A stretch of DNA of 64,000 bases from Buchnera aphidicola (Myzocallis carpini) (GCF_964059025.1 NZ_OZ060376.1:248392-312391), one strand, 5' to 3'; counted from the stretch's first letter, positions 9,824 to 20,044 are shown. Numbers and translations: made by a program. The notes: generated by a model not told the origin, from the sequence alone.

Positions 9824-10507
9824 ATGTACAAAAAAATTTTATCTATTGATACTTCTTGTAATCACATTTCAATTGCAATATTATATAATCACCATTTTGA
9901 TGAAGAAATTGCAATTTGTAACAATAATCATGAAAAAAAAATTTTAAAAATCTTACATATTATTTTAAAAAGAAATAAGATTAGAATAAAAAACTTTGAA
10001 ATTATTGCATTTTCTAATGGTCCAGGAAATTTTACTAGTATACGATTAGCAGCAGGCATTACACAAGGTTTATCGATTCCATATAATACTCCAATTATAG
10101 GAATTTCTACACTCAAAGTATTAGCAGAACAAGCATGGAGAATTAAGAAAATTAAAAAAGTTATTGTTTGTTTTGCAACAAATAATAATAATTTTTATTA
10201 TTGGGCAAAATATAAAAAAAATTCTATGAACATGTGGGTGGGTAAAAATACAGAATCTATGATACATATTAACAAAATATATCAAAAAATTAATTATTTA
10301 ACAGAATTATGGTATATTATTGGATTAAATATGGATATTTTTAAAAAAATAAAAAACAATTTTTTAAAATTTATAGATATTACTATACCATATGCTCGAG
10401 ATTTAATTTCATTAACTTTAATGTCTAAAAATATCAAAAATCACAAATTACAAAAAATCCATGTTAATTATTTAAATACTCCTAAATATCGTAAAAGTAT
10501 AAATTAA
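9824..10507 (+). CDS. tsaB: tRNA threonylcarbamoyladenosine biosynthesis protein TsaB
   Basis: TsaB is the partner of TsaD in making t6A at position 37 of tRNAs that read ANN codons. From the ATG at 9824 the product has 227 residues (E. coli 231) and begins MYKKILSIDTSCNHISIA, matching the family start. The frame is open back to a TTG at 9761, but those extra 21 residues have no counterpart. The conserved FSNGPGNFTSIRLAAGITQG motif lies near 62-81. The C-terminal half is divergent, as is usual for TsaB. It converges with leuD across a strong hairpin. Confidence 0.88.
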   Translation: MYKKILSIDTSCNHISIAILYNHHFDEEIAICNNNHEKKILKILHIILKRNKIRIKNFEIIAFSNGPGNFTSIRLAAGITQGLSIPYNTPIIGISTLKVLAEQAWRIKKIKKVIVCFATNNNNFYYWAKYKKNSMNMWVGKNTESMIHINKIYQKINYLTELWYIIGLNMDIFKKIKNNFLKFIDITIPYARDLISLTLMSKNIKNHKLQKIHVNYLNTPKYRKSIN

Positions 10508-10534
10508 ACTATATATTATAAAATATATAGTTTA
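10505..10534. terminator. Bidirectional terminator between tsaB and leuD
   Basis: TAAACTATATATT at 10505-10517 pairs perfectly with 10522-10534 around the 4-base loop ATAA, a 13-bp stem that includes the last bases of the tsaB stop codon. It lies between convergent tsaB and leuD. The stem is AT-only and followed by TTTAAAAA, so it could stop transcription from both sides and insulate the leu operon. Confidence 0.6.
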
Positions 10535-10549
10535 TTTAAAAATCCAATA

Positions 10550-11167
10550 CTACTTATTTAAAAAATTCGGTATTTTTTTTTCATATTGAGTAATATGTTT
10601 CTTATATTGCAAGGTGATATCAATATTGTCTACACCATTTAATAAACAAGAACGATAAAAATCATCAATCTGAAAAGAATATTTGTGATTTTCAATAGTT
10701 ATATAGTTGTAATATAAATTTATTGTAGCAAGAATACCAGGTTTTTTTTTAATTATTTCAAATATATTATTTATATTATCAATAGATAATATAATTAATA
10801 AAAGATTATTATTAAAACTATTACTATAAAAAATATCCGAAAAACTTGCAGCAATGATAGCTCTAAAACCATAATCCAATAAAGCCCAAACAGCATGTTC
10901 TCTAGAAGAACCACAACCAAAATTCTCTCTAGATAATAATATACTGGACTTTTGATAAGTCGGATTATTTAATACAAAATTTTTATTTGGACACTCTATA
11001 TTACCTTCTAAAAATCTCCAATTATAAAATAAATCATTTGCAAAACCAGTTCTTTCAATTTTTTGTAAAAATTGTTTTGGTATAATAGCATCTGTATCGA
11101 CATTTGAAAAATTTAATGGAGCAATAATACCTGTATGACTAATAAATTTTTTCACTTTGTACTCCAT
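10550..11167 (-). CDS. leuD: 3-isopropylmalate dehydratase, small subunit
   Basis: Small subunit of the LeuCD isomerase, which converts 2-isopropylmalate to 3-isopropylmalate in leucine synthesis. The 205-residue product (E. coli 201) has the swivel-domain hallmarks: FSNVDTDAIIPKQFL near 20-34, and LSRENFGCGSSREHAVWAL near 78-96, where the substrate-binding serine and arginine sit. It is the last gene of the leuABCD operon, 15 bases after leuC, and is followed by a terminator hairpin facing tsaB. Confidence 0.96.
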   Translation of the reverse strand: MEYKVKKFISHTGIIAPLNFSNVDTDAIIPKQFLQKIERTGFANDLFYNWRFLEGNIECPNKNFVLNNPTYQKSSILLSRENFGCGSSREHAVWALLDYGFRAIIAASFSDIFYSNSFNNNLLLIILSIDNINNIFEIIKKKPGILATINLYYNYITIENHKYSFQIDDFYRSCLLNGVDNIDITLQYKKHITQYEKKIPNFLNK

Positions 11168-11182
11168 ATTATAATTATATTA

Positions 11183-12583
11183 TTATAATAGTTCTCTTGC
11201 GTCTTGAAATTTACCAAATATTGCTGATATAGCCGCAGTAGCCGGACTAACTAAATGCGTTCTTCCATTTCTCCCTTGACGATGTTCAAAATTACGATTA
11301 CTTGTGGATGCACATCTATCCCCAGGACTTAATTGATCATCATTCATCCCTAAACACATTGAACATCCAGGTAATCTCCATTCAAATCCAGATTTTATAA
11401 ATATTTTATCTAATCCTTCTTGTTCTGCTTGTTGTTTGACTAATTTTGAACCTGGAACTACAATAGCTTTTACAGAATGATGTACAGTTTTATTTTTTAT
11501 AATCTTTGCTGCTACTCTCAAATCTTCTATTCGAGAGTTTGTACAAGAACCAATAAAAACTTTATTAATTTTAATATTTTTAATTAAAGTTCCTGGATTT
11601 AATCCCATATATAATAGTGATTTTTTTACGGTTTCCTGTTCAATACTACTTTGAAAAGATTCAATAAAAGGAATTGATTCATGAATTGAAATTACTTGAC
11701 TAGGATTCGTCCCCCATGTCACTTGTGGTGCAAGATTATCAATATTAATAGAAATGGTTTTATTAAAAATAGCATTATCGTCTGATTTTAGTGTTTTCCA
11801 ATACTTAAGAGCAGCATTCCAATGATGATTTTTAGGAGCAAAATTTTTATTTTTTAAATAATCAAAAGTAATTTGATCAGGAGCTATAATTCCCGATTTT
11901 GCTCCCATTTCAATTGCCATATTACATAATGTCATACGACTTTCCATACTCAAAGAAGATACTACATTTCCACAAAATTCTATAACATAACCAGTGCCTC
12001 CCGATACAGTTACAGTTTTAATAACAAATAAAATGATATCTTTAGCACTAATTCCAGGATTGATATTTCCTGAAATTTCTATTTTCATAGTTTTAAATCG
12101 TTTTTGTTTAATTGTTTGTGTTGCAAAAACATGTTCAACTTCTGATGTTCCTATACCAAATGATAAAGCACCAAATGCACCGTGTGTTGAAGTATGAGAA
12201 TCACCACAAACAATTAACATTCCAGGAAGTGTCATCCCTTGTTCAGGACCCATAACATGAACAATACCTTGTTTGTTACTATTTAAATCATATATTGGAA
12301 TATTAAATTCATTACAATTATTTAATAACGTATTTATTTGAGTATGAGCCATTTTACTTAATAAATTAATATTATTTGTTTTTGTGGAAACATTATGATC
12401 CATAGTTGCAAAAGTTTTTTTTGGACAACGAACATTTCTATTTTTTAGACGCAATGCACTAAAGGCTTGTGGTGATGTAACTTCATGTATTAAATGTAAA
12501 TCAACATATAAAATAGCAGTATAATTTGTATTTTTATAAACTATATGGCTATCATATAGTTTTTCATATAATGTTTTCTCCAT
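11183..12583 (-). CDS. leuC: 3-isopropylmalate dehydratase, large subunit
   Basis: Aconitase-family subunit carrying the [4Fe-4S] cluster of isopropylmalate isomerase. It has 466 residues, the E. coli length. Three cluster cysteines are visible: one in [13 protein letters not shown] near 347, and two in [10 protein letters not shown] near 407 and 410. Other family signatures are [20 protein letters not shown] near 127-146 and [20 protein letters not shown] text near the C-terminus. It starts one base after the leuB stop, so it is very likely translated from the same mRNA. Confidence 0.97.
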   Translation of the reverse strand: MEKTLYEKLYDSHIVYKNTNYTAILYVDLHLIHEVTSPQAFSALRLKNRNVRCPKKTFATMDHNVSTKTNNINLLSKMAHTQINTLLNNCNEFNIPIYDLNSNKQGIVHVMGPEQGMTLPGMLIVCGDSHTSTHGAFGALSFGIGTSEVEHVFATQTIKQKRFKTMKIEISGNINPGISAKDIILFVIKTVTVSGGTGYVIEFCGNVVSSLSMESRMTLCNMAIEMGAKSGIIAPDQITFDYLKNKNFAPKNHHWNAALKYWKTLKSDDNAIFNKTISINIDNLAPQVTWGTNPSQVISIHESIPFIESFQSSIEQETVKKSLLYMGLNPGTLIKNIKINKVFIGSCTNSRIEDLRVAAKIIKNKTVHHSVKAIVVPGSKLVKQQAEQEGLDKIFIKSGFEWRLPGCSMCLGMNDDQLSPGDRCASTSNRNFEHRQGRNGRTHLVSPATAAISAIFGKFQDARELL

Positions 12584-12584
12584 A

Positions 12585-13670
12585 TTATATCTCTTTCATA
12601 AATATCTTAGCAATTATATCTCCCATTTGATCAGTTGTTACATAATCTTTTTGATTATCAACAAGATCAAATGTTCTATAACCCATCTTTAATGTTTTTT
12701 TAACAGATTCATAAATTGCATCTGAAAAATCATATAATTTTATACTGTATTGTAATAATAATGCAAGAGACAATATTTGTGCAATAGGATTAGCAATACC
12801 TTTTCCTGCAATATCTGGAGCTGAACCACCAGCAGGTTCATATAATCCAAAATTTTTATCATTCAAACTTGCCGATGCTAGCATACCAATAGATCCGGTA
12901 ATCATTGCACAGGCATCAGATAAAATATCTCCAAATAAATTTGAACACAAAATCACATCGAATTGACTAGGATTTTTAATAATTTGCATTACAGCATTAT
13001 CAATATATAAATGTGATAATATAACATCGGGATAATCTTGTGAGATATGATTCACTATTTGTCTCCAAAATTTAGAACTTTGTAAAACATTTGCTTTATC
13101 AATAGAGGTAATTTTTTTTTTTCTTGTACGAGCAATTTCAAATGCCATGCGTGTTATTCTATATATTTCGTTCTGATAATATATTTCAGTATCAAAAGCG
13201 AATCCCTTTTTTATGTTGATTTCAGAATTTCCAAAATAAATACCTCCCGTTAATTCACGAACGCACAAAATATCTATTCCAGAACTAATAATACTAGAAC
13301 GTAATGGAGATAATTCTTTAATTTCAGGATATAAAATTGATGGTCTTATGTTTGCAAATAAATTAAAGTATTTTCTTAATGGTAATAATGCCCCACGCTC
13401 AGGTTGTTGATGTATAGGAAGATGTTGCCATTTTGGACCACCTACCGAACCTAATAAAATTGCATCAGAATTTTCACAACCTAAAATTGTTTTTTTAGGT
13501 AATGCAACTCCAAATTTATCTATTGCAACTCCTCCAATATCATATTCTTGAATAGAAAATTTTGTATGGCATTTTTTTTGTAGAATATTAAGAATTTTGT
13601 ATGTTTGTTTCATTACTTCCGGTCCGATACCATCTCCTGGAAGTACTGATATAGAAAATTTATTTTTCAT
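12585..13670 (-). CDS. leuB: 3-isopropylmalate dehydrogenase
   Basis: NAD-dependent oxidative decarboxylation of 3-isopropylmalate, the third leucine step. The product is 361 residues (E. coli 363). It starts with [15 protein letters not shown] near 8-22, has [13 protein letters not shown] near 100, substrate-binding [10 protein letters not shown] near 138, catalytic Tyr and Lys regions, and the NAD/metal motif [11 protein letters not shown] near 243. The adenosine-binding [17 protein letters not shown] stretch is near 280. It lies between leuA (94 bases) and leuC (1 base). Confidence 0.97.
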   Translation of the reverse strand: MKNKFSISVLPGDGIGPEVMKQTYKILNILQKKCHTKFSIQEYDIGGVAIDKFGVALPKKTILGCENSDAILLGSVGGPKWQHLPIHQQPERGALLPLRKYFNLFANIRPSILYPEIKELSPLRSSIISSGIDILCVRELTGGIYFGNSEINIKKGFAFDTEIYYQNEIYRITRMAFEIARTRKKKITSIDKANVLQSSKFWRQIVNHISQDYPDVILSHLYIDNAVMQIIKNPSQFDVILCSNLFGDILSDACAMITGSIGMLASASLNDKNFGLYEPAGGSAPDIAGKGIANPIAQILSLALLLQYSIKLYDFSDAIYESVKKTLKMGYRTFDLVDNQKDYVTTDQMGDIIAKIFMKEI

Positions 13671-13764
13671 ATTGAATTATTTTTTAAAGAAATTTGTTAA
13701 TATAGTATATTATTAATAATAATATTTTATTATATAAAATATATTATCGTAATCAAATATATTA

Positions 13765-15309
13765 TTAGGATAATTTATTTAATCTCAAAGTCACTTGATT
13801 GGATCTCCAAATATTATTTAATACATAAATCATCGCTTTAGCAGAAGATTCAATGATATCTGTAGCTAATCCTATACCATGAAATTTACGATTTTTATAT
13901 TCTACTATAATATCTACCTGTCCTAATGCATCTTTACCCTTTCCTTTTGCTAATAATTGAAACTTTTGTAACAACATTGAATAACCTGAAATTTTATTAA
14001 TAGCTTTATATATAGCATTTACTGGTCCATTACTAGTTTTTGAAGATTTCGTTAATATTTTTTTTCCACATATCATTGTAACCGATGCTTTTGCTAAACC
14101 AGTAGAACTAGATTGTATATTAAAATGTTCTAATTGAAAAAATTCAGGAGTTTCTTCTTGATTATTTATAAAAGCCAACGCTTCTAAATCGTAATCAAAA
14201 ACTTGTCCTTTTTTATCAGCTAACTTTAAAAATGAAGTATATAGTTTATTAATGTCATACTCATTCTCTTTATATCCCATTACTTTCATACGATGTTTTA
14301 CTGCTGCTCTTCCAGAACGAGATGTTAAATTTAATTGTACTTCTTTTAAACCAATTACTTGTGGAGAAATAATTTCATAATTTTCCCTATTTTTTAAAAT
14401 ACCATCTTGGTGTATACCTGAAGAGTGTGCAAAAGCATTACTACCTACAATAGCTTTATTAGCAGATATTGGCATATTACAAATTTGACTAATAATTTTG
14501 CTAGTACGATATATTTCATTTGTCTTAATATTAGTATGTACATTTAACTCTTTTTTTTTTAAATTAATAGCCATGATAATTTCTTCCAAAGCAGCATTTC
14601 CAGCTCTTTCTCCAATCCCGTTCATTGTTCCTTCTATTTGACGTGCTCCAAATAAGATAGCAGAAATAGAGTTTCCTACAGCCATCCCTAAATCGTCATG
14701 ACAATGTACAGAAATAACCGCTTTATCAATATTGGGTACTTTTTGATACAATAACTTGATAATTTTTCCAAATTGATTTGGAAGAGTATAACCAACTGTA
14801 TCAGGAATATTAATTGTCGTGGCTCCTGCAGTAATTGCACACTCAACAATTTTACATAAATTATCTATAGGAGTACGCCCTGCATCTTCACATGAAAATT
14901 CAATATCATTAGTATAACGTTGAGCTCTTTTAATTGATCGTACTGCCATAGATATAATTTCATCAAAACTTTTTTTTAATTTTGAAGAAATATGTAAAGT
15001 AGAAGTACCTAAAAAAATATGAATTCTAAAATCTTTTAAAACAGACATAGCATCTGCAGCAACATCAATATCTTGATCTACACAACGTGCTAAGCTACAA
15101 ATTGTAGTATTTTTAATAACTTTAGAAATTTCACGAACAGAATTAAAATCTCCAGGAGAAGAAATTGGAAAACCAACTTCCATAATATCGATGTTCATTC
15201 TTTCTAAAGCAAGTGCAATCTGCAATTTTTCTTTTACACTTAAACTTGCTTGTAAAGCTTGTTCCCCATCTCTTAATGAAGTATCGAAAATAATAATTCT
15301 TTCACTCAT
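13765..15309 (-). CDS. leuA: 2-isopropylmalate synthase
   Basis: Committed step of leucine synthesis: condenses 2-oxoisovalerate with acetyl-CoA. The 514-residue product (E. coli 523) has the TIM-barrel catalytic domain with [17 protein letters not shown] near 8-24, the metal-binding [12 protein letters not shown] near 202-213, and [11 protein letters not shown] near 237. The C-terminal leucine-sensing domain is complete ([19 protein letters not shown] near 453), so end-product inhibition remains possible. It is the first gene of the operon; its promoter must lie in the 108 bases before minE. No leader peptide with a run of leucine codons was seen. Confidence 0.97.
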   Translation of the reverse strand: MSERIIIFDTSLRDGEQALQASLSVKEKLQIALALERMNIDIMEVGFPISSPGDFNSVREISKVIKNTTICSLARCVDQDIDVAADAMSVLKDFRIHIFLGTSTLHISSKLKKSFDEIISMAVRSIKRAQRYTNDIEFSCEDAGRTPIDNLCKIVECAITAGATTINIPDTVGYTLPNQFGKIIKLLYQKVPNIDKAVISVHCHDDLGMAVGNSISAILFGARQIEGTMNGIGERAGNAALEEIIMAINLKKKELNVHTNIKTNEIYRTSKIISQICNMPISANKAIVGSNAFAHSSGIHQDGILKNRENYEIISPQVIGLKEVQLNLTSRSGRAAVKHRMKVMGYKENEYDINKLYTSFLKLADKKGQVFDYDLEALAFINNQEETPEFFQLEHFNIQSSSTGLAKASVTMICGKKILTKSSKTSNGPVNAIYKAINKISGYSMLLQKFQLLAKGKGKDALGQVDIIVEYKNRKFHGIGLATDIIESSAKAMIYVLNNIWRSNQVTLRLNKLS

Positions 15310-15417
15310 ATTATATTCCTATATTAACACATTGAATACTTTAAATACTTTTAAAACCATTGTGAATATCAAAAATATATTATTAAATTTCTATATTAAT
15401 GATTTTAACATTCCTCA

Positions 15418-15684
15418 TTAATATATGTTATGATCTTTTTTTTGTATTCGATGTAATTTTATAACTAAAGTATTTGGAATTTTTTGATTTATTTGAACAT
15501 TAAAAATTTTTGGTGTAATTTTTATATATTTTTCAATCACAAAAAATAATTCTTTTTTCAAATTTACAAAATATTTACAGTAATTAATATTATTTGTATT
15601 ATTTTTAATAATAATTTGTAGTCTTTTTTTAGCTATTTGGGCTGTGTTTTTTTTTCGAGATAAAAAAAACTCTAAAAATGACAT
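15418..15684 (-). CDS. minE: Cell division topological specificity factor MinE
   Basis: MinE stimulates the MinD ATPase and drives pole-to-pole oscillation of MinCD, keeping the division site at midcell. At 88 residues it equals the E. coli length. The N-terminus MSFLEFFLSRKKNTAQIAKKRLQ gives the membrane-targeting and MinD-binding helix, and the C-terminal dimerisation part (KITPKIFNVQINQKIPNTLVIKL) is recognisable. It is the last gene of minCDE, three bases after minD, and upstream of the leu operon on the same strand. Confidence 0.95.
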   Translation of the reverse strand: MSFLEFFLSRKKNTAQIAKKRLQIIIKNNTNNINYCKYFVNLKKELFFVIEKYIKITPKIFNVQINQKIPNTLVIKLHRIQKKDHNIY

Positions 15685-15687
15685 TAT

Positions 15688-16500
15688 CTATCTCCAAAAG
15701 AACCTTGAAAAAAAACCCATTTTTTTTTCTTTAAGAAATCTAAAATCACACTTTTTCCCTAATAATCTATAAACAGTATCAAAATATGTTTTTCCTGCTA
15801 TAGAAGAACGATTTAGTATAATTGATTCTCCTTTATTAGATGCCTGCAATACAGCAGTATCTTCTGGTATTACACCAATAATCGGTATTTGTAAAACTTC
15901 TTCAACATCTTTCATGCTTAACATGTCCCCTTGTTTTACACGAATTGGATTATATCGAGTTAATAATAAATATTCTTTTATAGGTAATTGATTTTTTTGA
16001 AACCTTTGACATGCAGAAGAAATCATTCCTAAAATCCTATCAGCATCTCGAACCGAAGATACTTCCGGGTTTGCAATAACAATAGCTTCATCTGCAAAAT
16101 ACATTGATAATATTGCTCCTGTTTCAATACCTGCGGGAGAATCACAAATAATAAATTCAAATTGCATTTCTAATAATTTTTGTAAAATACTCTTAATACC
16201 ATCTTTAGTTAAAGAATCTTTATTTCTTGTTTGTGAAGCAGGTAAAATAAACAAATGATCTGTATATTTATCTTTTATCATCGCTTGATGAATAGTAGCA
16301 TCACCTTCAATCACATTAATAAAATCATATACTACTTTTCTTTCGCAGCCCATAACTAAATCTAAATTACGTAATCCAATGTCAAAATCAATCACTATAG
16401 TTTTATAACCTAATTGAGAAAGACCTGTTGCAATTGCTGCACTAGAAGTAGTTTTTCCTACCCCTCCTTTCCCTGAAGTAACAACAATAATACGAGCCAT
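15688..16500 (-). CDS. minD: Septum site-determining ATPase MinD
   Basis: Membrane-binding ATPase that recruits MinC and MinE. The 270-residue protein (E. coli 270) has the deviant Walker A GKGGVGKTTSSAA near 10-22, the family motif VIDFDIGLRNLD near 36-47, switch II CDSPAGIETGA near 118, and a C-terminal amphipathic helix (KKMGFFSRFFWR) that anchors it to the inner membrane. It sits between minC (27 bases) and minE (3 bases). All catalytic residues are present. Confidence 0.97.
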   Translation of the reverse strand: MARIIVVTSGKGGVGKTTSSAAIATGLSQLGYKTIVIDFDIGLRNLDLVMGCERKVVYDFINVIEGDATIHQAMIKDKYTDHLFILPASQTRNKDSLTKDGIKSILQKLLEMQFEFIICDSPAGIETGAILSMYFADEAIVIANPEVSSVRDADRILGMISSACQRFQKNQLPIKEYLLLTRYNPIRVKQGDMLSMKDVEEVLQIPIIGVIPEDTAVLQASNKGESIILNRSSIAGKTYFDTVYRLLGKKCDFRFLKEKKMGFFSRFFWR

Positions 16501-16527
16501 ATATCTATTCCATTTTTTATAATAATT

Positions 16528-17226
16528 TTACAATAATGGATAAATAAATAAAATATTATTTTTTAAATAAATATGTACCCCTTTACCTAAAAAATGAATT
16601 GGTATTTGGTCACTTAATAAATATTCTCCTGCAATAGAAATTAATTCAGCAAAACATTTCGTACAAAAAATATTCCTAGTAATATCTCCATTCATTCCAG
16701 CAAGTACACGACCTCTCATAATTCCATAAATATGAATATCTCCATCAGCAATTAATTCTGCTCCAGCACTGACATTATTAGTAATAATTAAATCTTTTGA
16801 ATGAACAAATATTTTTTGTCCAGATCGAACAGGATGAGTAATTATTTTTGGTTGATTATAATACCGATTCTCAGAATAATTTTTTTTTTTTAAAACATTC
16901 ATGATATTAAAAATATTTTTACCTTCAGAAAAAATAGGCAATCCTGATCGTAAAATATCTTTCTGAAAATTACGATGAAAATCTTTAGTAATACCAACAA
17001 TATGTAAACCAGTAGAAATAATTGCATTGTAAATATTATTCCAATTTATTAAATGAGGTAAATAAGATATATTAATTACAATAGGGGTATTTTTTAAAAA
17101 AATAGGATATTTTTTTATTTTCTTTAATATATAATTTTTAATTACTTCTGCAGTATAGTTTTTTATATAAAGTACCAATAATGTAAAAATATTTCCTTTA
17201 AATTCAATCGGACGAATTTTTAACAT
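16528..17226 (-). CDS. minC: Septum site-determining protein MinC
   Basis: Inhibitor of FtsZ ring assembly, positioned by MinD. The 232-residue product (E. coli 231) has a divergent N-terminal FtsZ-binding domain and a well-kept C-terminal beta-helix: PVRSGQKIFVHSKDLIITNNVSAGAELIADGDIHIYGIMRGRVLAG (residues about 125-170, not quoted contiguously in databases here) followed by a MinD-contacting region. It is first in the minCDE unit and divergent from rsmC across 152 bases. The N-terminal divergence is typical for AT-rich symbionts. Confidence 0.94.
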   Translation of the reverse strand: MLKIRPIEFKGNIFTLLVLYIKNYTAEVIKNYILKKIKKYPIFLKNTPIVINISYLPHLINWNNIYNAIISTGLHIVGITKDFHRNFQKDILRSGLPIFSEGKNIFNIMNVLKKKNYSENRYYNQPKIITHPVRSGQKIFVHSKDLIITNNVSAGAELIADGDIHIYGIMRGRVLAGMNGDITRNIFCTKCFAELISIAGEYLLSDQIPIHFLGKGVHIYLKNNILFIYPLL

Positions 17227-17378
17227 ATTTTATACATCTATTTAAAATTTATATTAAGATATTGTAAAATATAAAATGTATACATAATACATTATTAAAT
17301 AATAATATGTTATTTAATAATAAGATTACTATATTGTATTATTAATTAATTATTTGTGTTGAACAAAGGTGATATACA

Positions 17379-18395
17379 TTGTCTCTTTGTGATGAAAGTC
17401 AAGTCATCATTAAAAATAAAAAAATCTTTACTAATCAAAATATTTTATTTTCTGGAAATGTTCAAGATGAAATTTTTTTATTTTTTAAGAATGTAAAAAA
17501 TAAATTACATATACGACAAATACATAATGAAAATATACTAAAAAGTTTTCCAAAAAAAAATATTTGTTTTAGAATTTTACCAAAAAAAGAATTTATATCA
17601 AATTGTACTACGTTAATATTTTTTTGGATGAGAAATAAAATTGAATCTAAATTCCAACTAACGTACTTGATATCTATTATGAATATTAATCAAAAAATAT
17701 TTATTGTTGGAAGAAAAAAATTCGGAATTAAAAGTATAGTCAAATTTCTAAAAAACTGGATAGTATGTAAAAAAATAGATTATAGAAAAAAATGTATTTT
17801 ATATTATGGAATAAATACCACAAGTAAAGTTTTTGTATTTAAAAAATTTATTAAACAATATAGTATTAATAATATAAAAATTACTACACTACCTGGAGTA
17901 TTTGATTATAAAGGAATTGATAAAGGAAGTTTATTAATGATTTCTACTTTTCAAAAAAGTAATATTATAGGAAATGTATTAGAAATTGGTTCGGGATCAG
18001 GAATTTTATCAATTATATTAAAAAAAATATTTCCAAAAACCCAAATTACACTTATTGATAATAATAGTACTGCTATTTTATGCAGTAAATATAATTTAAA
18101 AAATAATAAAATAAATGGAGCTGTTTTATACAGTAATATATATTCTAAAATAAAAAAAAAATTTCATTTAATTATTTCAAATCCACCAACACATTACGGT
18201 ATACATAATAACAATTCTATTATTTATAAAATTATTAAAAATGCAAAAAAATTTTTATATAAAAACGGAAAAATAAGAATTGTAGTACATTCATATATAT
18301 CTTGTAAAAATTTATTAAAAAATATTTTTGGAAATTATAAAATTATAAAAAATGACAATCACTTTAATATATATGAATCTATATTTATTACATAA
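17379..18395 (+). CDS. rsmC: 16S rRNA (guanine1207-N2)-methyltransferase RsmC
   Basis: Methylates G1207 of 16S rRNA using S-adenosylmethionine. The 338-residue product (E. coli 343) has the duplicated methyltransferase architecture: a degenerate N-terminal half and a catalytic C-terminal half with SAM-binding VLEIGSGSGILSI near 200 and the NPP motif ISNPPTHYG near 270. E. coli has NPPFH, so the aromatic residue after NPP is replaced by Thr. Translation most likely starts at TTG 17379, placed after AAAGGTGAT; the N-terminus then aligns with E. coli RsmC. It converges with tRNA-Leu. Confidence 0.85.
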   Translation: MSLCDESQVIIKNKKIFTNQNILFSGNVQDEIFLFFKNVKNKLHIRQIHNENILKSFPKKNICFRILPKKEFISNCTTLIFFWMRNKIESKFQLTYLISIMNINQKIFIVGRKKFGIKSIVKFLKNWIVCKKIDYRKKCILYYGINTTSKVFVFKKFIKQYSINNIKITTLPGVFDYKGIDKGSLLMISTFQKSNIIGNVLEIGSGSGILSIILKKIFPKTQITLIDNNSTAILCSKYNLKNNKINGAVLYSNIYSKIKKKFHLIISNPPTHYGIHNNNSIIYKIIKNAKKFLYKNGKIRIVVHSYISCKNLLKNIFGNYKIIKNDNHFNIYESIFIT

Positions 18396-18411
18396 AAGTA
18401 GGATATTTTAT

Positions 18412-18495
18412 TACCCAGAGCGGGAATCGAACCCGCAAAGCTGTTAAGCCGAGGGATTTTAAGTCCCTTGTGTTTACCTATTTCACCATCCGGGC
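18412..18495 (-). tRNA. leuZ: tRNA-Leu (anticodon UAA)
   Basis: An 84-base class II tRNA. The acceptor stem GCCCGGA pairs with TCTGGGT, with discriminator A. The anticodon stem AGGGA/TCCCT encloses the loop CTTAAAA with anticodon UAA. A variable arm and a TTCGATT T loop are present. CCA is not encoded. It follows the tRNA-Cys gene by 11 bases in the same direction, the cysT-leuZ order of the E. coli glyW-cysT-leuZ operon. No glyW copy lies upstream. Confidence 0.96.
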
Positions 18496-18506
18496 ATATA
18501 TTTTAA

Positions 18507-18577
18507 AGGCGCGTTCTGGAATTGAACCAGATTATACGGATTTGCAATCCGCCACATAACCAATCTGTCAACGCGCC
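18507..18577 (-). tRNA. cysT: tRNA-Cys (anticodon GCA)
   Basis: A 71-base tRNA with perfect acceptor pairing GGCGCGT/ACGCGCC and discriminator U, as in E. coli tRNA-Cys. The anticodon loop TTGCAAA gives GCA. The T loop is TTCAATT. CCA is not encoded. It is cotranscribed with tRNA-Leu(UAA) 11 bases downstream. The 174 bases before it, up to tRNA-Ser on the other strand, hold no further tRNA. Confidence 0.96.
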
Positions 18578-18751
18578 AGAAATAAATACTATATACTATT
18601 TTAAACAATATTGAAGATATTGTCCAATTATATTTTTATAATCGATATCAAATAAAATTTTATTTTCAGTTTGTGTTTTAATTACTTTACATGTAATAAC
18701 AATTGTACTACAATAGTTTTCAATAGATTTAAAAGAAAATTTTAAAATCTT

Positions 18752-18839
18752 GGAGGGGTGGCCGAGTGGTTTAAGGCAGCGGTCTTGAAAACCGCCGATA
18801 AGTTATACTTATCCGAGAGTTCGAATCTCTCCTCCTCCG
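18752..18839 (+). tRNA. serT: tRNA-Ser (anticodon UGA)
   Basis: An 88-base class II tRNA. The acceptor stem GGAGGGG pairs with CTCCTCC (one G-U) and the discriminator is G, the serine identity base. The anticodon loop CTTGAAA gives UGA. The long variable arm (GATAAGTTATACTTATC) and the T arm GAGAG/CTCTC with loop TTCGAAT are clear. CCA is not encoded. It is on the plus strand, divergent from the Cys-Leu pair. Confidence 0.97.
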
Positions 18840-19366
18840 AAAAAAAGAACTAATAGAAATATTCTAATATTTCTAAAATCTAAAACACCTTCAACTAATT
18901 TTTTAAGATTCGTGTTGATAATTTATCTATTTCTGGTTATTATCTTAACAATCTTCAAAATTTTATAAGAATTTTTCATACATATCAATATTTCACAATA
19001 AAATATTTTAAAATATTCAAAATACTTGATTACTTTTTTAAAGAAATAATAACTTTCTATAAAAAATATAAACATCTACAATCTTAAAATAGTATATAAA
19101 AAATCCTTTGTATTTATACAGTACCGAATATATTGAAAATAACATTTTATTAATCAATATGAAAAATAAAAAATGTTTTTGTATAACTAACACTCAAAAT
19201 TATTTTTTATATTTATACAAACACAATATTCAATTAATATAATCACATTAAAATACTTTAAAAAATTTACAAAATTTTTTAAAAATATTTCTTTTAGTCT
19301 TGAATAATAGAAAATCAGATTTCAGAACACTACAAATAAGTTATTAATTTAATAAAGGATATATTT
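18840..19366. other. Gene-free stretch before flgD (probable flagellar gene remains)
   Basis: These 527 bases lie where flgA, flgB and flgC would be expected upstream of flgD in enterobacterial order. No frame matches these proteins. A stop-bounded plus-strand frame of about 59 codons without a start (about 18898-19086) was read but not recognised. The tract is best described as decayed DNA. The last bases carry AAAGGATAT, the ribosome site for flgD. Confidence 0.5.
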
Positions 19367-20044
19367 ATGAATGTATTTAGTAATATTAATTCAATTATAT
19401 CGTATAATGTAATTAATCGTAATAATAGCTATATTAATATAAATCAAAAAAATAATTTGGAAAATAAATTTTTAGAAATTTTAAAAGCTACAATGAATAA
19501 TGATAATGTGCATATCAAAAAGAATAATCATTATTCTAACTCAATTAATTCAAATAATAGTAATAAAAATATAAATAACATCAATAATAATATAGAAGAC
19601 TCTATACAAAAGATAAACAACAATAACTTCTTAAATATATCTTCATTAATAGGTCATAATGTTTTAATTTCAGGTTCAAAAATTATCCATATTGAAAATA
19701 AAGATATCATATATGGATATTTTCTACCACAAGATACTACATTCACGTTTATTAAAATTAAGGATATGCACAATAATTTAATATTTTCACATAAAATTAA
19801 CAATCAAAAATCTGGAAATTATTTATATTATTGGAATGGTAAAATTGATGATAAGAACGTAGTCAGTACTGGAGTATATAATCTTTCAATTCTTGCTAAT
19901 AATAACATTCATTCATTTGATATAGAACCATTCGTACATGGTATCATCAAAGGAATTGAAAAAATTTCTGAATCTGGAAAATATATAGTCAACCTAGGAT
20001 TAATGGGAACTGTAAAATTAGAAGATGTTAAAAGAATTTTTTAA
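19367..20044 (+). CDS. flgD: Flagellar hook capping protein FlgD, isolated
   Basis: FlgD caps the growing hook and guides FlgE assembly. The 225-residue product (E. coli 231) has a clear C-terminal half: LIGHNVLISGSKI near 97, YGYFLPQDTTFTFIKIKD near 118, YYWNGKIDDKNVVSTGVYNL near 160, and the family ending GTVKLEDVKRIF. The N-terminal half is poor: the conserved QLQNQDP segment is replaced by ATMNNDN, and an Asn- and Ser-rich low-complexity stretch covers residues about 52-86. An AAAGGATAT site precedes the ATG. No other flagellar gene stays open in the window, so it may be a late-stage relic or have a residual role in basal-body export structures. Confidence 0.85.
   Translation: MNVFSNINSIISYNVINRNNSYININQKNNLENKFLEILKATMNNDNVHIKKNNHYSNSINSNNSNKNINNINNNIEDSIQKINNNNFLNISSLIGHNVLISGSKIIHIENKDIIYGYFLPQDTTFTFIKIKDMHNNLIFSHKINNQKSGNYLYYWNGKIDDKNVVSTGVYNLSILANNNIHSFDIEPFVHGIIKGIEKISESGKYIVNLGLMGTVKLEDVKRIF

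Noticed and set aside
18898-19086. Stop-bounded frame of about 59 codons upstream of flgD, tested as a flgB or flgC relic
   Set aside because: No start codon, and no match in order or spacing to FlgB or FlgC that could be seen.
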